A DNA stretch of 64,000 nucleotides from Microbacterium jejuense (GCF_019511665.1 NZ_JAEUAW010000009.1:62001-126000); one strand, 5' to 3'. Positions 39,234 through 47,801 are shown, counted from the first letter of the stretch. Made by a program: numbers and translations. The notes: a model not told the origin generated them from the letters alone.

Positions 39234-39300
39234 TTGGGGCGCATCACGTGCGTTTGGGGCGTGTCTCGTGCGCCCCGAGTGCACGAAATACGCCCCAAAC
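39234..39300. repeat. GGGGCG intergenic repeat, copy A
   Basis: Two about 20-base units beginning TTTGGGGCGCATCACGTGCG and TTTGGGGCGTGTCTCGTGCG, then an inverted half ending CGCCCCAAA. It starts just after mtlR and before the convergent AbiEi-like gene, so it may also terminate both. Related to 40394-40482. Confidence 0.7.
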
Positions 39301-39336
39301 CCGAGGGGTGCAGGTACGCCGGCCGGGGTCGCTACC

Positions 39337-40290
39337 TCAGCCGCGCGCGACGATGCCGAATGCCGCGAGGCGTGCGCCGAGGTCCGCGGAGGTGCGGAGA
39401 TGCGGCCAGCCCCATCGCACGAACGGCCGCTGGGTCGTGCCGCGGATCCAGTCCTCGCGCTGCTTCTCTTCGTCGAAGATCTGCGCGGCGGAGCGGCCGT
39501 CGACGATCCTGCCGTCCACGTACTTGAGCCGTCCGTCGAACTCGCCCCAGGCCGAGGCGTCCTCGAGCCCGAAGTCGATGTAATACGTCTTGGTGCCCGG
39601 GCCGGGCACGGGCACCTGAAGGGCGATGACGCGGAACCCGAGCTCGCACAGCCGAACGCGGCTGACGCTCTCGCCGGGCAGCTGGGCGCGCCCGTCCGCG
39701 AATGCCAGAACGCGCTTTGCACGCCCCTGCCCGTGCGGGAACCGCCGGACGATGCCGAAGACGGTCCGCCGGAACTCTTCGGCCCCCGCGGCGTCGTACA
39801 CACCCGGCGTCGGTACGAACTGCGCACGCAGGGCAGCATCGGCGACCGTGACCGCCTGCTCGAACGTCGCTGTGCGGGCGACGTCTGCCACCGTCCGCGC
39901 GAGCGAGGTGACACGAAGCCCGTTGATCTCGACGACCTCGTCGTCGGGGAGCTCGCCGCGGTGGCGGACGACGGCCGAGGCCGCTCCGGGTCGTTCGACA
40001 GGGACGATGACGTGGACGCGTGTCGTATCCGGGCGGAACAGTCCGAGCCCGTGCGCGGCGGCGGCCGACTCATGGGAGATGACGGGCGCGAGTTCGGACG
40101 TGAGCGTCAGCGCGTGGGCGCGTGCCACGATGCGCGCTTCCGGCACGGCGGCGGTCCACGCCGCACCGTCGACGTAGATCCCGCTCCGCACGCGCACGAG
40201 CGTGCCGGCGCGAGCGGCTGTGGCGAGATCCCGGCTCGACCGGCCGGTCGTCAGGAGGTCCTCTCGGCGATGCAGAGTCAGCGGGGGCAC
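39337..40290 (-). CDS. AbiEi-like winged-helix protein with PD-(D/E)XK-like C-terminus
   Basis: A 317-residue protein. The N-terminal 40 residues (DLLTTGRSSRDLATAARAGT, then LVRVRSGIYV) match the AbiEi antitoxin winged-helix; residues 60-150 match the middle part of this family. The C-terminus has E207 in GESVSR, D239 in YYIDF, and E250-F-D252-G-x-x-K256 in WGEFDGRLKY, an arrangement like DUF559/Vsr-type nucleases. No partner toxin is seen. It lies between two related repeats and has a palindrome on its start codon. GTG 40290 is the start fitting the domain. Confidence 0.7.
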   Translation of the reverse strand: MPPLTLHRREDLLTTGRSSRDLATAARAGTLVRVRSGIYVDGAAWTAAVPEARIVARAHALTLTSELAPVISHESAAAAHGLGLFRPDTTRVHVIVPVERPGAASAVVRHRGELPDDEVVEINGLRVTSLARTVADVARTATFEQAVTVADAALRAQFVPTPGVYDAAGAEEFRRTVFGIVRRFPHGQGRAKRVLAFADGRAQLPGESVSRVRLCELGFRVIALQVPVPGPGTKTYYIDFGLEDASAWGEFDGRLKYVDGRIVDGRSAAQIFDEEKQREDWIRGTTQRPFVRWGWPHLRTSADLGARLAAFGIVARG

Positions 40291-40300
40291 ACTCGAGTGT
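40289..40300. promoter_or_regulatory. Palindrome across the AbiEi-like start codon
   Basis: ACACTCGAGTGT is a perfect 12-base palindrome touching the GTG start of the minus-strand gene. Its place suits autorepression by the encoded winged-helix protein. Confidence 0.45.
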
Positions 40301-40393
40301 TTGCACGCACGTCCCGCGTGAGCGGCCACTCCCCGGAATCTGTGGAGAACCCACGCCTGTGGAGGAAGGTCTCGGCCGGCCCGCGCGCTCGGG

Positions 40394-40482
40394 CTTGGGG
40401 CGCACTCCGTGCGCTCGGGGCGCACTCCGTGCGCTCGGGGCGCACTTCCTGCGCCCCAAAGAGATGAAACGCGCCCCAAAGC
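40394..40482. repeat. GGGGCG intergenic repeat, copy B (three 20-base units)
   Basis: Units at 40394, 40414 and 40434, the middle one being CTCGGGGCGCACTCCGTGCG, followed by an inverted half with two CCCCAAA words. Related to copy A at 39234-39300. Confidence 0.75.
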
Positions 40483-40496
40483 GGGGAGAAGACGGT

Positions 40497-40528
40497 GGGA
40501 TGCCGGCAGCCGTGGCCGCCGGCATCCC
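40497..40528. terminator. GGATGCC-type hairpin after the GNAT gene
   Basis: Arms GGGATGCCGGC and GCCGGCATCCC around 10 bases, 13 bases beyond the stop of the minus-strand acetyltransferase gene. Confidence 0.65.
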
Positions 40529-40540
40529 GAACGTTCTGCG

Positions 40541-41125
40541 TCAGCCGCGGGCCAGGCGCTCCTGAAGCCCCAGGCGCACGGCGGGCCACTCGTGGGGGAG
40601 GATCGAGAACACGACGGTGTCGCGCAGCGTGCCGTCGGGGCCGAGGCGGGCGTTGCGCAGCACGCCGTCCTGCTTCGCACCGAGGCGGGCGATCGCGGCC
40701 CGCGACTGGCGGTTGTGCCAGTGCGTGCGGAACTCCACCGCGATCGCGTCGCATTCGTCGAACGCGTGGCCGAGCAGCAGCAGCTTCGAGGCGGTGTTGA
40801 CGAACGTGCGCTGCGCCTCGACGCCTATCCAGGTGTACCCGATCTCGACGTGGCGGTTGGGCTGGTCGATGTTGCAGTAGGTCGTGACGCCGACGACGCG
40901 CCCGGTGTCGAGGCGACGCACGGCGAACGGGTTCATGTGACCCGCGTCGCGTGACGCGAGACGCTCGGCGATGACGGCGCCCACCGTCTCGGGGGTGGGC
41001 ACCGAGGTGTACCACGTGTACTCGAGTCCCACGGTCGCGGCGGCGAGGTCGGCTTCATGGTCGACAGCGAGCGGTTCGAGCCGGACGTAGGGGTTCTCAA
41101 GGGTCACGGGGGCGGTGAGGAGCAT
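40541..41125 (-). CDS. GNAT acetyltransferase
   Basis: A 194-residue RimJ/RimL-like N-acetyltransferase. The N-terminus VTLENPYVRLEPLAVDHEADL is typical; VEIGYTWIGVEAQRTFVNTASKLLLLGHAF covers the acetyl-CoA strand and helix, and VEFRTHWHNRQSRAAIARLGAKQDGVLRNA is the family C-terminal signature. Substrate unknown. The ATG at 41125 lies six bases after a TACGCT box, consistent with a leaderless mRNA. Confidence 0.85.
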   Translation of the reverse strand: MLLTAPVTLENPYVRLEPLAVDHEADLAAATVGLEYTWYTSVPTPETVGAVIAERLASRDAGHMNPFAVRRLDTGRVVGVTTYCNIDQPNRHVEIGYTWIGVEAQRTFVNTASKLLLLGHAFDECDAIAVEFRTHWHNRQSRAAIARLGAKQDGVLRNARLGPDGTLRDTVVFSILPHEWPAVRLGLQERLARG

Positions 41126-41332
41126 GCTCCGAGCGTAGGGCCGCGCGTGCACGCGCCCGTTCCGGATGCGCAGGGTGACCAGCCGGTATCGATCCACAGC
41201 GCGAATCTGCACGAGAGGCCGCCGTCACACTTCGCAATTCTTCGGCCTCTCGGCGCCGACGTCAGCGGCGCCCGCCTAGGCTCGAGAGGCGTCCATTCCG
41301 GCGCATGCACAGCGAAGAGGATCCCGAATCTC

Positions 41333-42910
41333 ATGAAGACCCCGAAGCTCACGAAGAGGCGAGTGATCGCGCCCGTCGCCCTCGCGCTGGCCGCGACGTT
41401 CACGCTGGCCGCCTGCGCCCAGGGCGGCTCGGCCCCCGAGTCCACCTCCGCCGAGAAGACCGGCGAGTTCACGTACGCCATCGCGAGCGACCCGTCGTCG
41501 CTCAACCCGATCAACGTGAGCGACCGCTGGGGCCTCACCGCCACGAACATCGTCTACTCGCCGCTGGCCCGCGTCGAGGGCGACGGGACCGTCGTCAACG
41601 AGCTGGCGGAGTCGATCGAGCCCTCGGACGACGGCCTGTCGGTCACCGTGACGCTCAAGGACGGCCTGAAGTGGTCCGACGGTGAGCCGCTCACCGCCGA
41701 CGACGTGGTCTTCACCTACACGAACAAGGCCGTGCGCGAGAACGGCAACGCCGACCTGCTGTACGTGGGCGACCAGCCCATCACCGCCGAGGCGACCGAC
41801 GAGCGCACGGTGGTGTTCCACCTGCCGAGCGTGAGCGCGGCGGCCCTCAGCAACATCGCGACCGAGACCTACATCATCCCCGAGCACGTGTACGGCGACG
41901 TCACCGACTTCTCGGTGACCGAGCTCGACCCGCTCGCGGTCGGCTCCGGTCCCTACAAGCTGACCGACTACGAGCGCGGCCAGTACCTGACCTTCGAGGC
42001 CAACGAGAACTACTACGGCCCCAAGCCGAAGATCGAGAAGCTGACGCTGCGCATCGTGGCGGACGCCAACACGACGAAGACGGCGCTGCAGACCGGTGAG
42101 GTGGACGCGTCGTTCGCGACCGCCGACCAGATCACCGAGCTCGAAGGCGCGGGGCTGAACGTCTACCCGTACGCCGAGGGCCGCGTCGCCTACCTGGGCC
42201 TCAATGCCGCGAAGCTCACCGACCCCAAGGTGCGCCAGGCGATCTTCTTCGCACTGAACCGCGACGACATCAACACGGCCGCGTTCCTCAGCGAGGACTA
42301 CTACCAGAACGCCTACACGATCCTGCCGCCGAGCAACTCGTTCGCGACCGAGGACGTCGAGAAGTACGAGCAGGACGCCGACAAGTCCGCCGCGCTCCTC
42401 GAAGAGGCCGGCGTCTCGGACCTGACGTTCACGCTGGCGTACGCCGGCGCCGACCCCGCCCAGACCACCGAGGCGACGCTCATCCAGGAGCAGCTCGGCA
42501 AGGCCGGGATCACGGTCGAGCTCAAGGGCGTCGAGCCCGCGGCGGTGTATGACGAGATCGAGAAGGGCGCCGACTCGCAGTACGACGCGTTCCTCGGCGG
42601 CTACATCATGGGCCAGGACCCCGACGCGTACAGCGCGCTGTACCGCACCGGTGCCTCGGCGAACTACTTCTCGTACTCGAACCCCGCCACCGACGCGCTG
42701 TTCGACCAGGGTGCGGCCGAGCTCGACCCCGACGCCCGCAAGGAGATCTACGCCGACCTGCAGGCGCAGATCGCCGAGGACGCCGTGATCTTCCCCCTCG
42801 CCGACAACCTGAAGATCCTCGCGGTCAACCCGCGGATCGGCGGCGTCGAGGACGCGAAGCTCGTTCCGATCTACACTCTGGAGAACTTCGGGCTTCTCAC
42901 CGAGAAGTAA
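41333..42910 (+). CDS. Peptide-type ABC transporter substrate-binding lipoprotein
   Basis: A 525-residue family 5 solute-binding protein. Signal peptide with lipobox LAAC (Cys near residue 26). Typical blocks are FTYAIASDPSSLNPIN, LKDGLKWSDGEPLTADDVVFTY and VGSGPYKLTDYERGQYLTFEANENYYG. Substrates in this family include oligopeptides, opines, nickel or sugars; none can be picked. A TAGGCT box at 41277-41282 gives a leader of about 45 bases. First gene of the operon to 46518. Confidence 0.9.
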   Translation: MKTPKLTKRRVIAPVALALAATFTLAACAQGGSAPESTSAEKTGEFTYAIASDPSSLNPINVSDRWGLTATNIVYSPLARVEGDGTVVNELAESIEPSDDGLSVTVTLKDGLKWSDGEPLTADDVVFTYTNKAVRENGNADLLYVGDQPITAEATDERTVVFHLPSVSAAALSNIATETYIIPEHVYGDVTDFSVTELDPLAVGSGPYKLTDYERGQYLTFEANENYYGPKPKIEKLTLRIVADANTTKTALQTGEVDASFATADQITELEGAGLNVYPYAEGRVAYLGLNAAKLTDPKVRQAIFFALNRDDINTAAFLSEDYYQNAYTILPPSNSFATEDVEKYEQDADKSAALLEEAGVSDLTFTLAYAGADPAQTTEATLIQEQLGKAGITVELKGVEPAAVYDEIEKGADSQYDAFLGGYIMGQDPDAYSALYRTGASANYFSYSNPATDALFDQGAAELDPDARKEIYADLQAQIAEDAVIFPLADNLKILAVNPRIGGVEDAKLVPIYTLENFGLLTEK

Positions 42911-42919
42911 GGACCGGGT

Positions 42920-42949
42920 GGATGCCGGCGGCCGAGGCCGCCGGCATCC
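42920..42949 (+). terminator. Intra-operon GGATGCC hairpin
   Basis: Perfect 14-base arms (GGATGCCGGCGGCC and its complement) around GA, ten bases after the binding-protein stop and before the permease gene. It likely limits read-through so that more binding protein than permease is made. Confidence 0.65.
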
Positions 42950-42975
42950 CTGTGCGTCCGCCGGAAGGGAGAACG

Positions 42976-43935
42976 ATGGCGGTCTACATCCTGCGCCGCC
43001 TGCTGCAGGTCATCCCGATGCTGCTGCTGGTGACGTTCGTGGTGTTCCTGCTCGTGCACGCGGCGCCGTACGACGTCGTGGATTCGATCACGACGCCGCA
43101 GATGTCGGACGAGACCGTCGCGGCGATGCGCGAGCGGTACGGCCTGGACCAGCCGATGCTCGTGCAGTACGGCCTGTGGCTGGCCCACGTGGTGCAGGGC
43201 GACCTCGGGTACTCGCTGGCGAGCCGCCACTCGATCGCTGAAGAGCTCGCGGTGCGCATCCCGAACACCATCATCCTCGTGGCGCCCGCCTACCTCGTCG
43301 CGCTCGCCCTGGCCGTCGTCCTCGGTCTGCTGGCGGGTTCGCGCCGCGGCAGGCTCACCGACAAGATCATCGACGGGCTCGCGGGCATCGGCATCGCGAC
43401 CCCGTCGTTCTGGTTCGCGCTGCTGGTGATCTACGTCTTCGGCTATGTGCTGCGGTGGTTCCCCATCATCGGGATGCACTCGGTGGGCAAGCAGGGCGAC
43501 CCGCTGGACTTCCTCGCGCACTTCGCGATGCCGTTCCTGGTGCTGCTCGTGGCCTTCTTCCCCGAGCTGGCGCGCTACGTGCGCTCGGCCACGATCGGCC
43601 AGCTGTCGCAGGACTACGTGCTGGTGCAGCGCGGCTTCGGGGCGTCGGGCGGACAGATCCTGTCGCGGCACGTCAGCCGCAACGTCATGCTGCCCATCAT
43701 CACGCAGCTGGGTCTGGCACTGCCGATCCTCGTGACCGGCGCGATCGTCACCGAGTCGATCTTCGGCTGGCCGGGCGTCGGCCCCTACTTCCTCACGGCC
43801 ACGCGCAGCCTCGACTATCCCGTCATCCTCGCCGTCCTGCTGCTGTCGGCGGTGCTCGTGATCATCGGCAACCTCATCGCCGACATCCTCTACGTCCTCG
43901 TGGATCCCCGCATCCGGATCGGAGCGGGCTCATGA
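42976..43935 (+). CDS. ABC transporter permease, DppB type
   Basis: A 319-residue membrane permease. The N-terminus MAVYILRRLLQVIPMLLLVT is a DppB hallmark, and about six hydrophobic helices follow. The EAA-type loop lies around LVQRGFGASGGQILSRHVSRNVMLPI, and GAIVTESIFGWPGVG is the family motif. GGAAGGGAG precedes the ATG at 42976. It overlaps the DppC-type gene by four bases. Confidence 0.92.
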   Translation: MAVYILRRLLQVIPMLLLVTFVVFLLVHAAPYDVVDSITTPQMSDETVAAMRERYGLDQPMLVQYGLWLAHVVQGDLGYSLASRHSIAEELAVRIPNTIILVAPAYLVALALAVVLGLLAGSRRGRLTDKIIDGLAGIGIATPSFWFALLVIYVFGYVLRWFPIIGMHSVGKQGDPLDFLAHFAMPFLVLLVAFFPELARYVRSATIGQLSQDYVLVQRGFGASGGQILSRHVSRNVMLPIITQLGLALPILVTGAIVTESIFGWPGVGPYFLTATRSLDYPVILAVLLLSAVLVIIGNLIADILYVLVDPRIRIGAGS

Positions 43936-44798
43936 CCTCGATCCCCGACGTCGAGGGCGCCCTCGACGCGCGCACCCTCGTTCACCGCACGCGGTCGTTC
44001 CGCTCGGTGTCGGCGCTCCTCGCGATCGCCTTCCTCGTGGTGCTCGGGCTCGTGTCGCTGCTGGCGCCGCTGCTGCCGCTGGACCCGACCACGACCGACC
44101 TGGCAGCGCGCTGGCAGCCGCCGAGTGCGGAGCACTGGTTCGGCACCGACGAGCTGGGCCGCGACTACTTCTCGCGCGTGGTCTACGGCGGTCGCATCTC
44201 GCTGACCGTCGGCGTTCTGGCGATGGCCGCGGCGACCGCGATCGGCGTGGTCGTGGGCCTCGTCGCCGGGTACGCCGGCGGGCGCGTCGACGACCTGCTG
44301 ATGCGCTTCGTCGACTTCCTGTCGTCGATCCCGTGGATGGTGCTGGTCATCGTCGTCAGCGTGTTCCTCAAGCCGGGGCTGTGGACGATCATCCTGGTGA
44401 TCGGCGCGTTCTCGTGGATGGCGACGGCCCGTCTCGTGCGCGCCGAGACGCTGTCGCTGCGCGAGCGCCCGTATGTCGGATACGCGCGGTACATCGGCGT
44501 GCCCCGCGTGCTCGTCGTGACCCGTCACGTGCTGCCGGATGCCGCGCCGACGATCATCGTGGCGGCGACTGCGAGCATCTCCAACGCGATCCTCACGGAG
44601 TCCGCGCTGAGCTTCCTGGGCCTGGGCATCCAGCCCCCGATGGCCTCGTGGGGCAGCCTGCTCGAGACCGCGCAGGACAGCCTGCAGGTGGCGCCGTACC
44701 TGGCCCTCATCCCCGGCATCCTGATCCTGCTCACGGTGCTGTCGTTCAACGTGCTCGGCGATGCCCTGCGTCAGTCGGTCAGCGAAGGGGGTGCGTGA
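43932..44798 (+). CDS. ABC transporter permease, DppC type
   Basis: A 288-residue partner permease. HWFGTDELGRDYFSRVVYGGRISLTVG is the DppC signature; the EAA-type loop is VGYARYIGVPRVLVVTRHVLPDAAPTI, and ALSFLGLGIQPPMASWG follows. Together with the DppB-type subunit it makes the membrane channel. Overlaps the next start by one base (TGATG). Confidence 0.92.
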   Translation: MTSIPDVEGALDARTLVHRTRSFRSVSALLAIAFLVVLGLVSLLAPLLPLDPTTTDLAARWQPPSAEHWFGTDELGRDYFSRVVYGGRISLTVGVLAMAAATAIGVVVGLVAGYAGGRVDDLLMRFVDFLSSIPWMVLVIVVSVFLKPGLWTIILVIGAFSWMATARLVRAETLSLRERPYVGYARYIGVPRVLVVTRHVLPDAAPTIIVAATASISNAILTESALSFLGLGIQPPMASWGSLLETAQDSLQVAPYLALIPGILILLTVLSFNVLGDALRQSVSEGGA

Positions 44799-45616
44799 TG
44801 GGTGTGGATGCTGCATGCCGGAGCGATGTGCTGCTGAGCGTCGACGGGCTCACCGTCGACCTCCCGGGCCGCACCGGCGGGCGCGTGCGCGTGCTCGAGG
44901 ACGTGTCGTTCGAGGTGCCCCGCGGCCGCGTGGTGGGGATCGTGGGGGAGTCCGGTTCGGGCAAGACGATGCTGCTGCGCTCGCTGCTGGACCTGCTGCC
45001 GGACGGGGCCGACCGGTCGTGGCGCAGGGTCGCGCTCGACGGCGACGACATCACGGCCGAGCTCCCGCGCCGACGGCTGCCGGCGGCGATGGTGTTCCAG
45101 GACCCGATGACCTCGTTCAACCCGCTCGTGCGCATCGGCGCGCATCTCACCGAGGTGGCCCAGCGCTTCCAGGGCGTCGGCCGGCGCGAGGCCACGGCGC
45201 TCGCCCGCGACGCGCTCGCCGCCGTGCGCATCCCCGACCCCGACCGGGTGCTGTCGCGCTACCCGCACGAGCTGTCGGGCGGCATGCGCCAGCGCGCCAT
45301 GATCGCCATGGCCCTGCTGGCGCGCCCGGAGCTGCTGCTGGCCGACGAGCCGACGACCGCGCTCGACGCGACGATCCAGGCCCAGATCCTCGCGCTGCTG
45401 CGCACCCTCCAGGCCGAGCGCGCGCTCACGGTCCTCATCGTGACGCACGATCTCGGCGTCGTGGCGGCGGTGTGCGACGACGTGCTCGTGATGAAGGACG
45501 GCCGCATCGTCGAGACGGGGCCCGTGGACCGGGTGTTCGCCGAGCCGCGGCATCCCTACACGAAGACGCTGCTCGCGGCAGCGCCGGCCGCACCCGACGG
45601 GGGAGGGGACGCATGA
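44798..45616 (+). CDS. ABC transporter ATP-binding protein, DppD type
   Basis: A 272-residue ATPase. Walker A is GESGSGKT, the Q-loop [11 protein letters not shown], signature LSGGMRQR, Walker [13 protein letters not shown] and the switch His VTHD. It is shorter than most DppD proteins and lacks the long C-terminal oligopeptide-binding extension; it ends soon after [16 protein letters not shown] follows the permease stop by overlap, and its own stop overlaps the next gene (ATGA). Confidence 0.9.
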   Translation: MGVDAACRSDVLLSVDGLTVDLPGRTGGRVRVLEDVSFEVPRGRVVGIVGESGSGKTMLLRSLLDLLPDGADRSWRRVALDGDDITAELPRRRLPAAMVFQDPMTSFNPLVRIGAHLTEVAQRFQGVGRREATALARDALAAVRIPDPDRVLSRYPHELSGGMRQRAMIAMALLARPELLLADEPTTALDATIQAQILALLRTLQAERALTVLIVTHDLGVVAAVCDDVLVMKDGRIVETGPVDRVFAEPRHPYTKTLLAAAPAAPDGGGDA

Positions 45617-46518
45617 GCGTGCAGACCGAGGAGCTCGTGCGCGTCGACGGGCTGGTCAAGACGTTCCCGGTGCGCAACGCGTGGGGCCGCAAGACCGGCA
45701 CGGTGCAGGCTGTCGACGGCATCGACCTGACGATCCGGCGCGGCGAGACGCTGGCGCTGGTCGGCGAGTCCGGCAGCGGCAAGTCGACGCTCGGCCGCTG
45801 CATCCTCCAGATGGAGGAGCCCACCGCCGGCACGGTGGCCTACGACGGCGTCGACCTCACGGCGCTGCCGCGCGGGGAGCGGGCGGCGCACCACCGGTCG
45901 ATGCAGGTCATCTTCCAGGACCCGTTCTCGTCGCTCAATCCGCACCGCACGGCGCTGCAGAACGTGCTCGAGCCGCTGCAGGCGCTCGCGCCCGGTGACG
46001 ACGCGCGTGAGCGTGCGATCGAGGCGCTCGGCGCCGTCGGGATCGAAGGGGATGCCGTCCACCGACGCCCGCGCGCCTTCTCGGGCGGACAGCGCCAGCG
46101 CATCGTGATCGCCCGCGCGATCGCCGTGCGCCCCGGGTTCGTGGTGTGCGACGAGCCGCTGTCGGCTCTGGACATGTCGATCCAGGCGCAGGTCACCGAC
46201 CTGCTGCTGCAGCTGCAGCGCGACCTCGACCTGACGTACCTGTTCATCACACACGACCTGTCGGTGGTGCGCGAGATCGCGACGCGCACCGCGGTGATGA
46301 ACCGCGGCCGCATCGTCGAGCTCGGGCCCACCGCCGAGGTCTTCGCATCGCCGCAGCACGCGTACACGCGCCACCTGCTCGACGCCGCGTTGACGGCGGA
46401 CCCGGTCCGCGCCCGCGCGCGCCTGGAGCGCATCTCGGCGCGCCCCGATCCGGTCGGCCTGGAGCCCGACGGAACGGCGCTCGTCGAGGTGTCGCCCGGC
46501 CACGTCGTCCTGCGCTGA
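45613..46518 (+). CDS. ABC transporter ATP-binding protein, DppF type
   Basis: A 301-residue second ATPase. Walker A GESGSGKST, Q-loop IFQDPFSSLNP, signature FSGGQRQR, Walker B VVCDEPLSALD and ITHD are all intact. The C-terminal extension (PQHAYTRHLLDAA onward) is present. It should pair with the DppD-type subunit. Last gene of the operon; followed by repeats rather than a simple terminator. Confidence 0.92.
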   Translation: MSVQTEELVRVDGLVKTFPVRNAWGRKTGTVQAVDGIDLTIRRGETLALVGESGSGKSTLGRCILQMEEPTAGTVAYDGVDLTALPRGERAAHHRSMQVIFQDPFSSLNPHRTALQNVLEPLQALAPGDDARERAIEALGAVGIEGDAVHRRPRAFSGGQRQRIVIARAIAVRPGFVVCDEPLSALDMSIQAQVTDLLLQLQRDLDLTYLFITHDLSVVREIATRTAVMNRGRIVELGPTAEVFASPQHAYTRHLLDAALTADPVRARARLERISARPDPVGLEPDGTALVEVSPGHVVLR

Positions 46519-46526
46519 CCCCCGGT

Positions 46527-46742
46527 GGTCGAGCGGAGCGAGGAACGAGGAGGCCCCCGCTCGTTGAGCGGAGCGAGGAACGAGCAGGCCCCCGCTCGTT
46601 GAGCGGAGCGAGGAACGAGCGAAGACGAAACGCCGTGTGCCGCCATGCGGACCCGACGACCTCGCCGACACACGCGGACGGCCGCGTTCCCAAGAGCGTC
46701 TCGCCACGTTTCGTCTCGCTCGTCCCTCGCTCGCTCAACGAC
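46527..46742. repeat. Three tandem 35-base REP-like units plus an inverted copy
   Basis: Units start near 46527, 46561 and 46596, each with GAGCGGAGCGAGGAACGAG; the last ends GAAGACGAAACG. An inverted relative with CGTTTCGTCTCGCTCGTCCC lies at 46707-46742. The whole can fold as a large hairpin and may end the ABC operon. Between them (46633-46706) nothing else is recognised. Confidence 0.75.
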
Positions 46743-46808
46743 CCGAACGTGGACCGTGTTCGTGCTAACGTCGTCGCGATCGTGGTTCGACGACAGGAGG
46801 TGACACCC

Positions 46809-46862
46809 ATGAACGCAGTATCCGTATCGGGTGCTCCCCGCTGTTCACGATCGCGCGGCTGA
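46809..46862 (+). CDS. Probable 17-residue leader peptide upstream of the patatin gene
   Basis: A short reading frame, MNAVSVSGAPRCSRSRG, begins eight bases after a strong AGGAGGT ribosome site, better than those of most genes here. It ends 49 bases before the patatin-like gene. Part of its coding sequence (46830-46838) can pair with 46876-46884, which is how attenuator leaders work. The peptide has one Cys and three Arg; no known leader was recognised. It may sense translation speed or couple translation. Confidence 0.5.
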   Translation: MNAVSVSGAPRCSRSRG

Positions 46863-46884
46863 GGTCATCGCCGCCGGGAGCACC
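46830..46884 (+). promoter_or_regulatory. Attenuator-like stem linking leader peptide and spacer
   Basis: GGTGCTCCC (46830-46838) is perfectly complementary to GGGAGCACC (46876-46884). The stem encloses the leader stop codon. A second small stem, TCGCGAATCGCGA, lies right after it. Together they resemble alternative structures before the patatin ATG. Confidence 0.4.
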
Positions 46885-46911
46885 GCTCGCGAATCGCGAA
46901 AGGCGACTCCC

Positions 46912-47796
46912 ATGAACAACACCTTCTCTCCTACCCGCGCCCTCGTCCTGGGCGGCGGCGGGTCCACCGGCAACGCGTGGCTCATCGGCATCGTCGCGGG
47001 GCTCTTCGAGGCAGGCGTGGACGTGACCACCGCCGACCTCACGATCGGCACGTCTGCCGGCGCGACGGCCGCCGCACAGCTGGCCGGCGCCGCGACCGCC
47101 GAGCTGTACGCGCTCACGGTCGCACCCCCGCCGGCGCGTCCGGACCCGCGTCAGGGACCGGCGTTCTCGTCGCGGCCGGGGGTCGACCACCTCGAGCGGA
47201 CCGGCCGCATCATCGCCGAGTCGGCCGATGCCGCCGACATGCGCCGTCGCATGGGCACGTCTGCCATCGAGCTCGCCGTCGCCGACCCGGACTGGCAGCC
47301 GCGCTGGCGCCGCACCGTCGCGGCCCGGCTGCCCGACCCGCGCTGGCCCGAGCGCCCGGTGCAGCTGACCGTCGTCGACGCGCGCACCGGCGAGGGCGTC
47401 GCCCTCGACCGCGACAGCGGCGTGGACCTCGTGGATGCCGTCGCCGCGAGCACCGCAGGCGGCGCGGCGTACCGCATCGGCGAGGACTGGTACATCGATG
47501 GCGGCTACCGCACCAACGCCGACAATGCCGACCTCGCCGCAGGCTTCGACCGGGTGCTCGTGCTGTCGCCCTTCGGCGGACGCACCCGCACCCCGGCCGA
47601 GTGGGGTCTCGACCTCGCGACGCAGGTGGAGGCCCTCCGAGCGGAGGGCAGCCGCGTCGAGGTCGTCGGTCCGCCTGCCGAGGCCGAGCACCTCTTCGTG
47701 CACGCGATGAACGCCGCACTGCGGCCCGCGGCTGCCGAGACGGGGCACGCTCAGGGGCTCGCGCTCGCCGCGTCGCTCGACGAGTTCTGGCGCTGA
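46912..47796 (+). CDS. Patatin-like phospholipase
   Basis: A 294-residue putative serine acyl hydrolase. The oxyanion loop LGGGGSTGNAW is near the N-terminus, the nucleophile elbow is GTSAGA, and the Asp of the dyad lies in IDGGYR. It probably hydrolyses membrane lipids or lipid-like esters in the cytoplasm. No signal peptide. ATG 46912 is the only start close to the oxyanion loop; earlier starts overlap the leader region. Confidence 0.88.
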   Translation: MNNTFSPTRALVLGGGGSTGNAWLIGIVAGLFEAGVDVTTADLTIGTSAGATAAAQLAGAATAELYALTVAPPPARPDPRQGPAFSSRPGVDHLERTGRIIAESADAADMRRRMGTSAIELAVADPDWQPRWRRTVAARLPDPRWPERPVQLTVVDARTGEGVALDRDSGVDLVDAVAASTAGGAAYRIGEDWYIDGGYRTNADNADLAAGFDRVLVLSPFGGRTRTPAEWGLDLATQVEALRAEGSRVEVVGPPAEAEHLFVHAMNAALRPAAAETGHAQGLALAASLDEFWR

Positions 47797-47801
47797 ACCG
47801 C

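Noticed and set aside
36800..39298. 832-codon minus-strand frame joining the EIIB gene to sequence antisense to mtlR
   Set aside because: Only the 117-residue EIIB part shows a domain; the rest mirrors mtlR. The real start is ATG 37153.
39337..40290. Complete AbiE toxin-antitoxin pair
   Set aside because: No nucleotidyltransferase (AbiEii) gene beside it; only the single protein is present.
40394..40453. CRISPR-like or iteron origin repeats
   Set aside because: Only three 20-base units without spacers, no replication genes, and a related copy ends mtlR.
46527..46632. CRISPR-like array of three 35-base units
   Set aside because: Units are contiguous without spacers and belong to a dispersed family; no cas genes.
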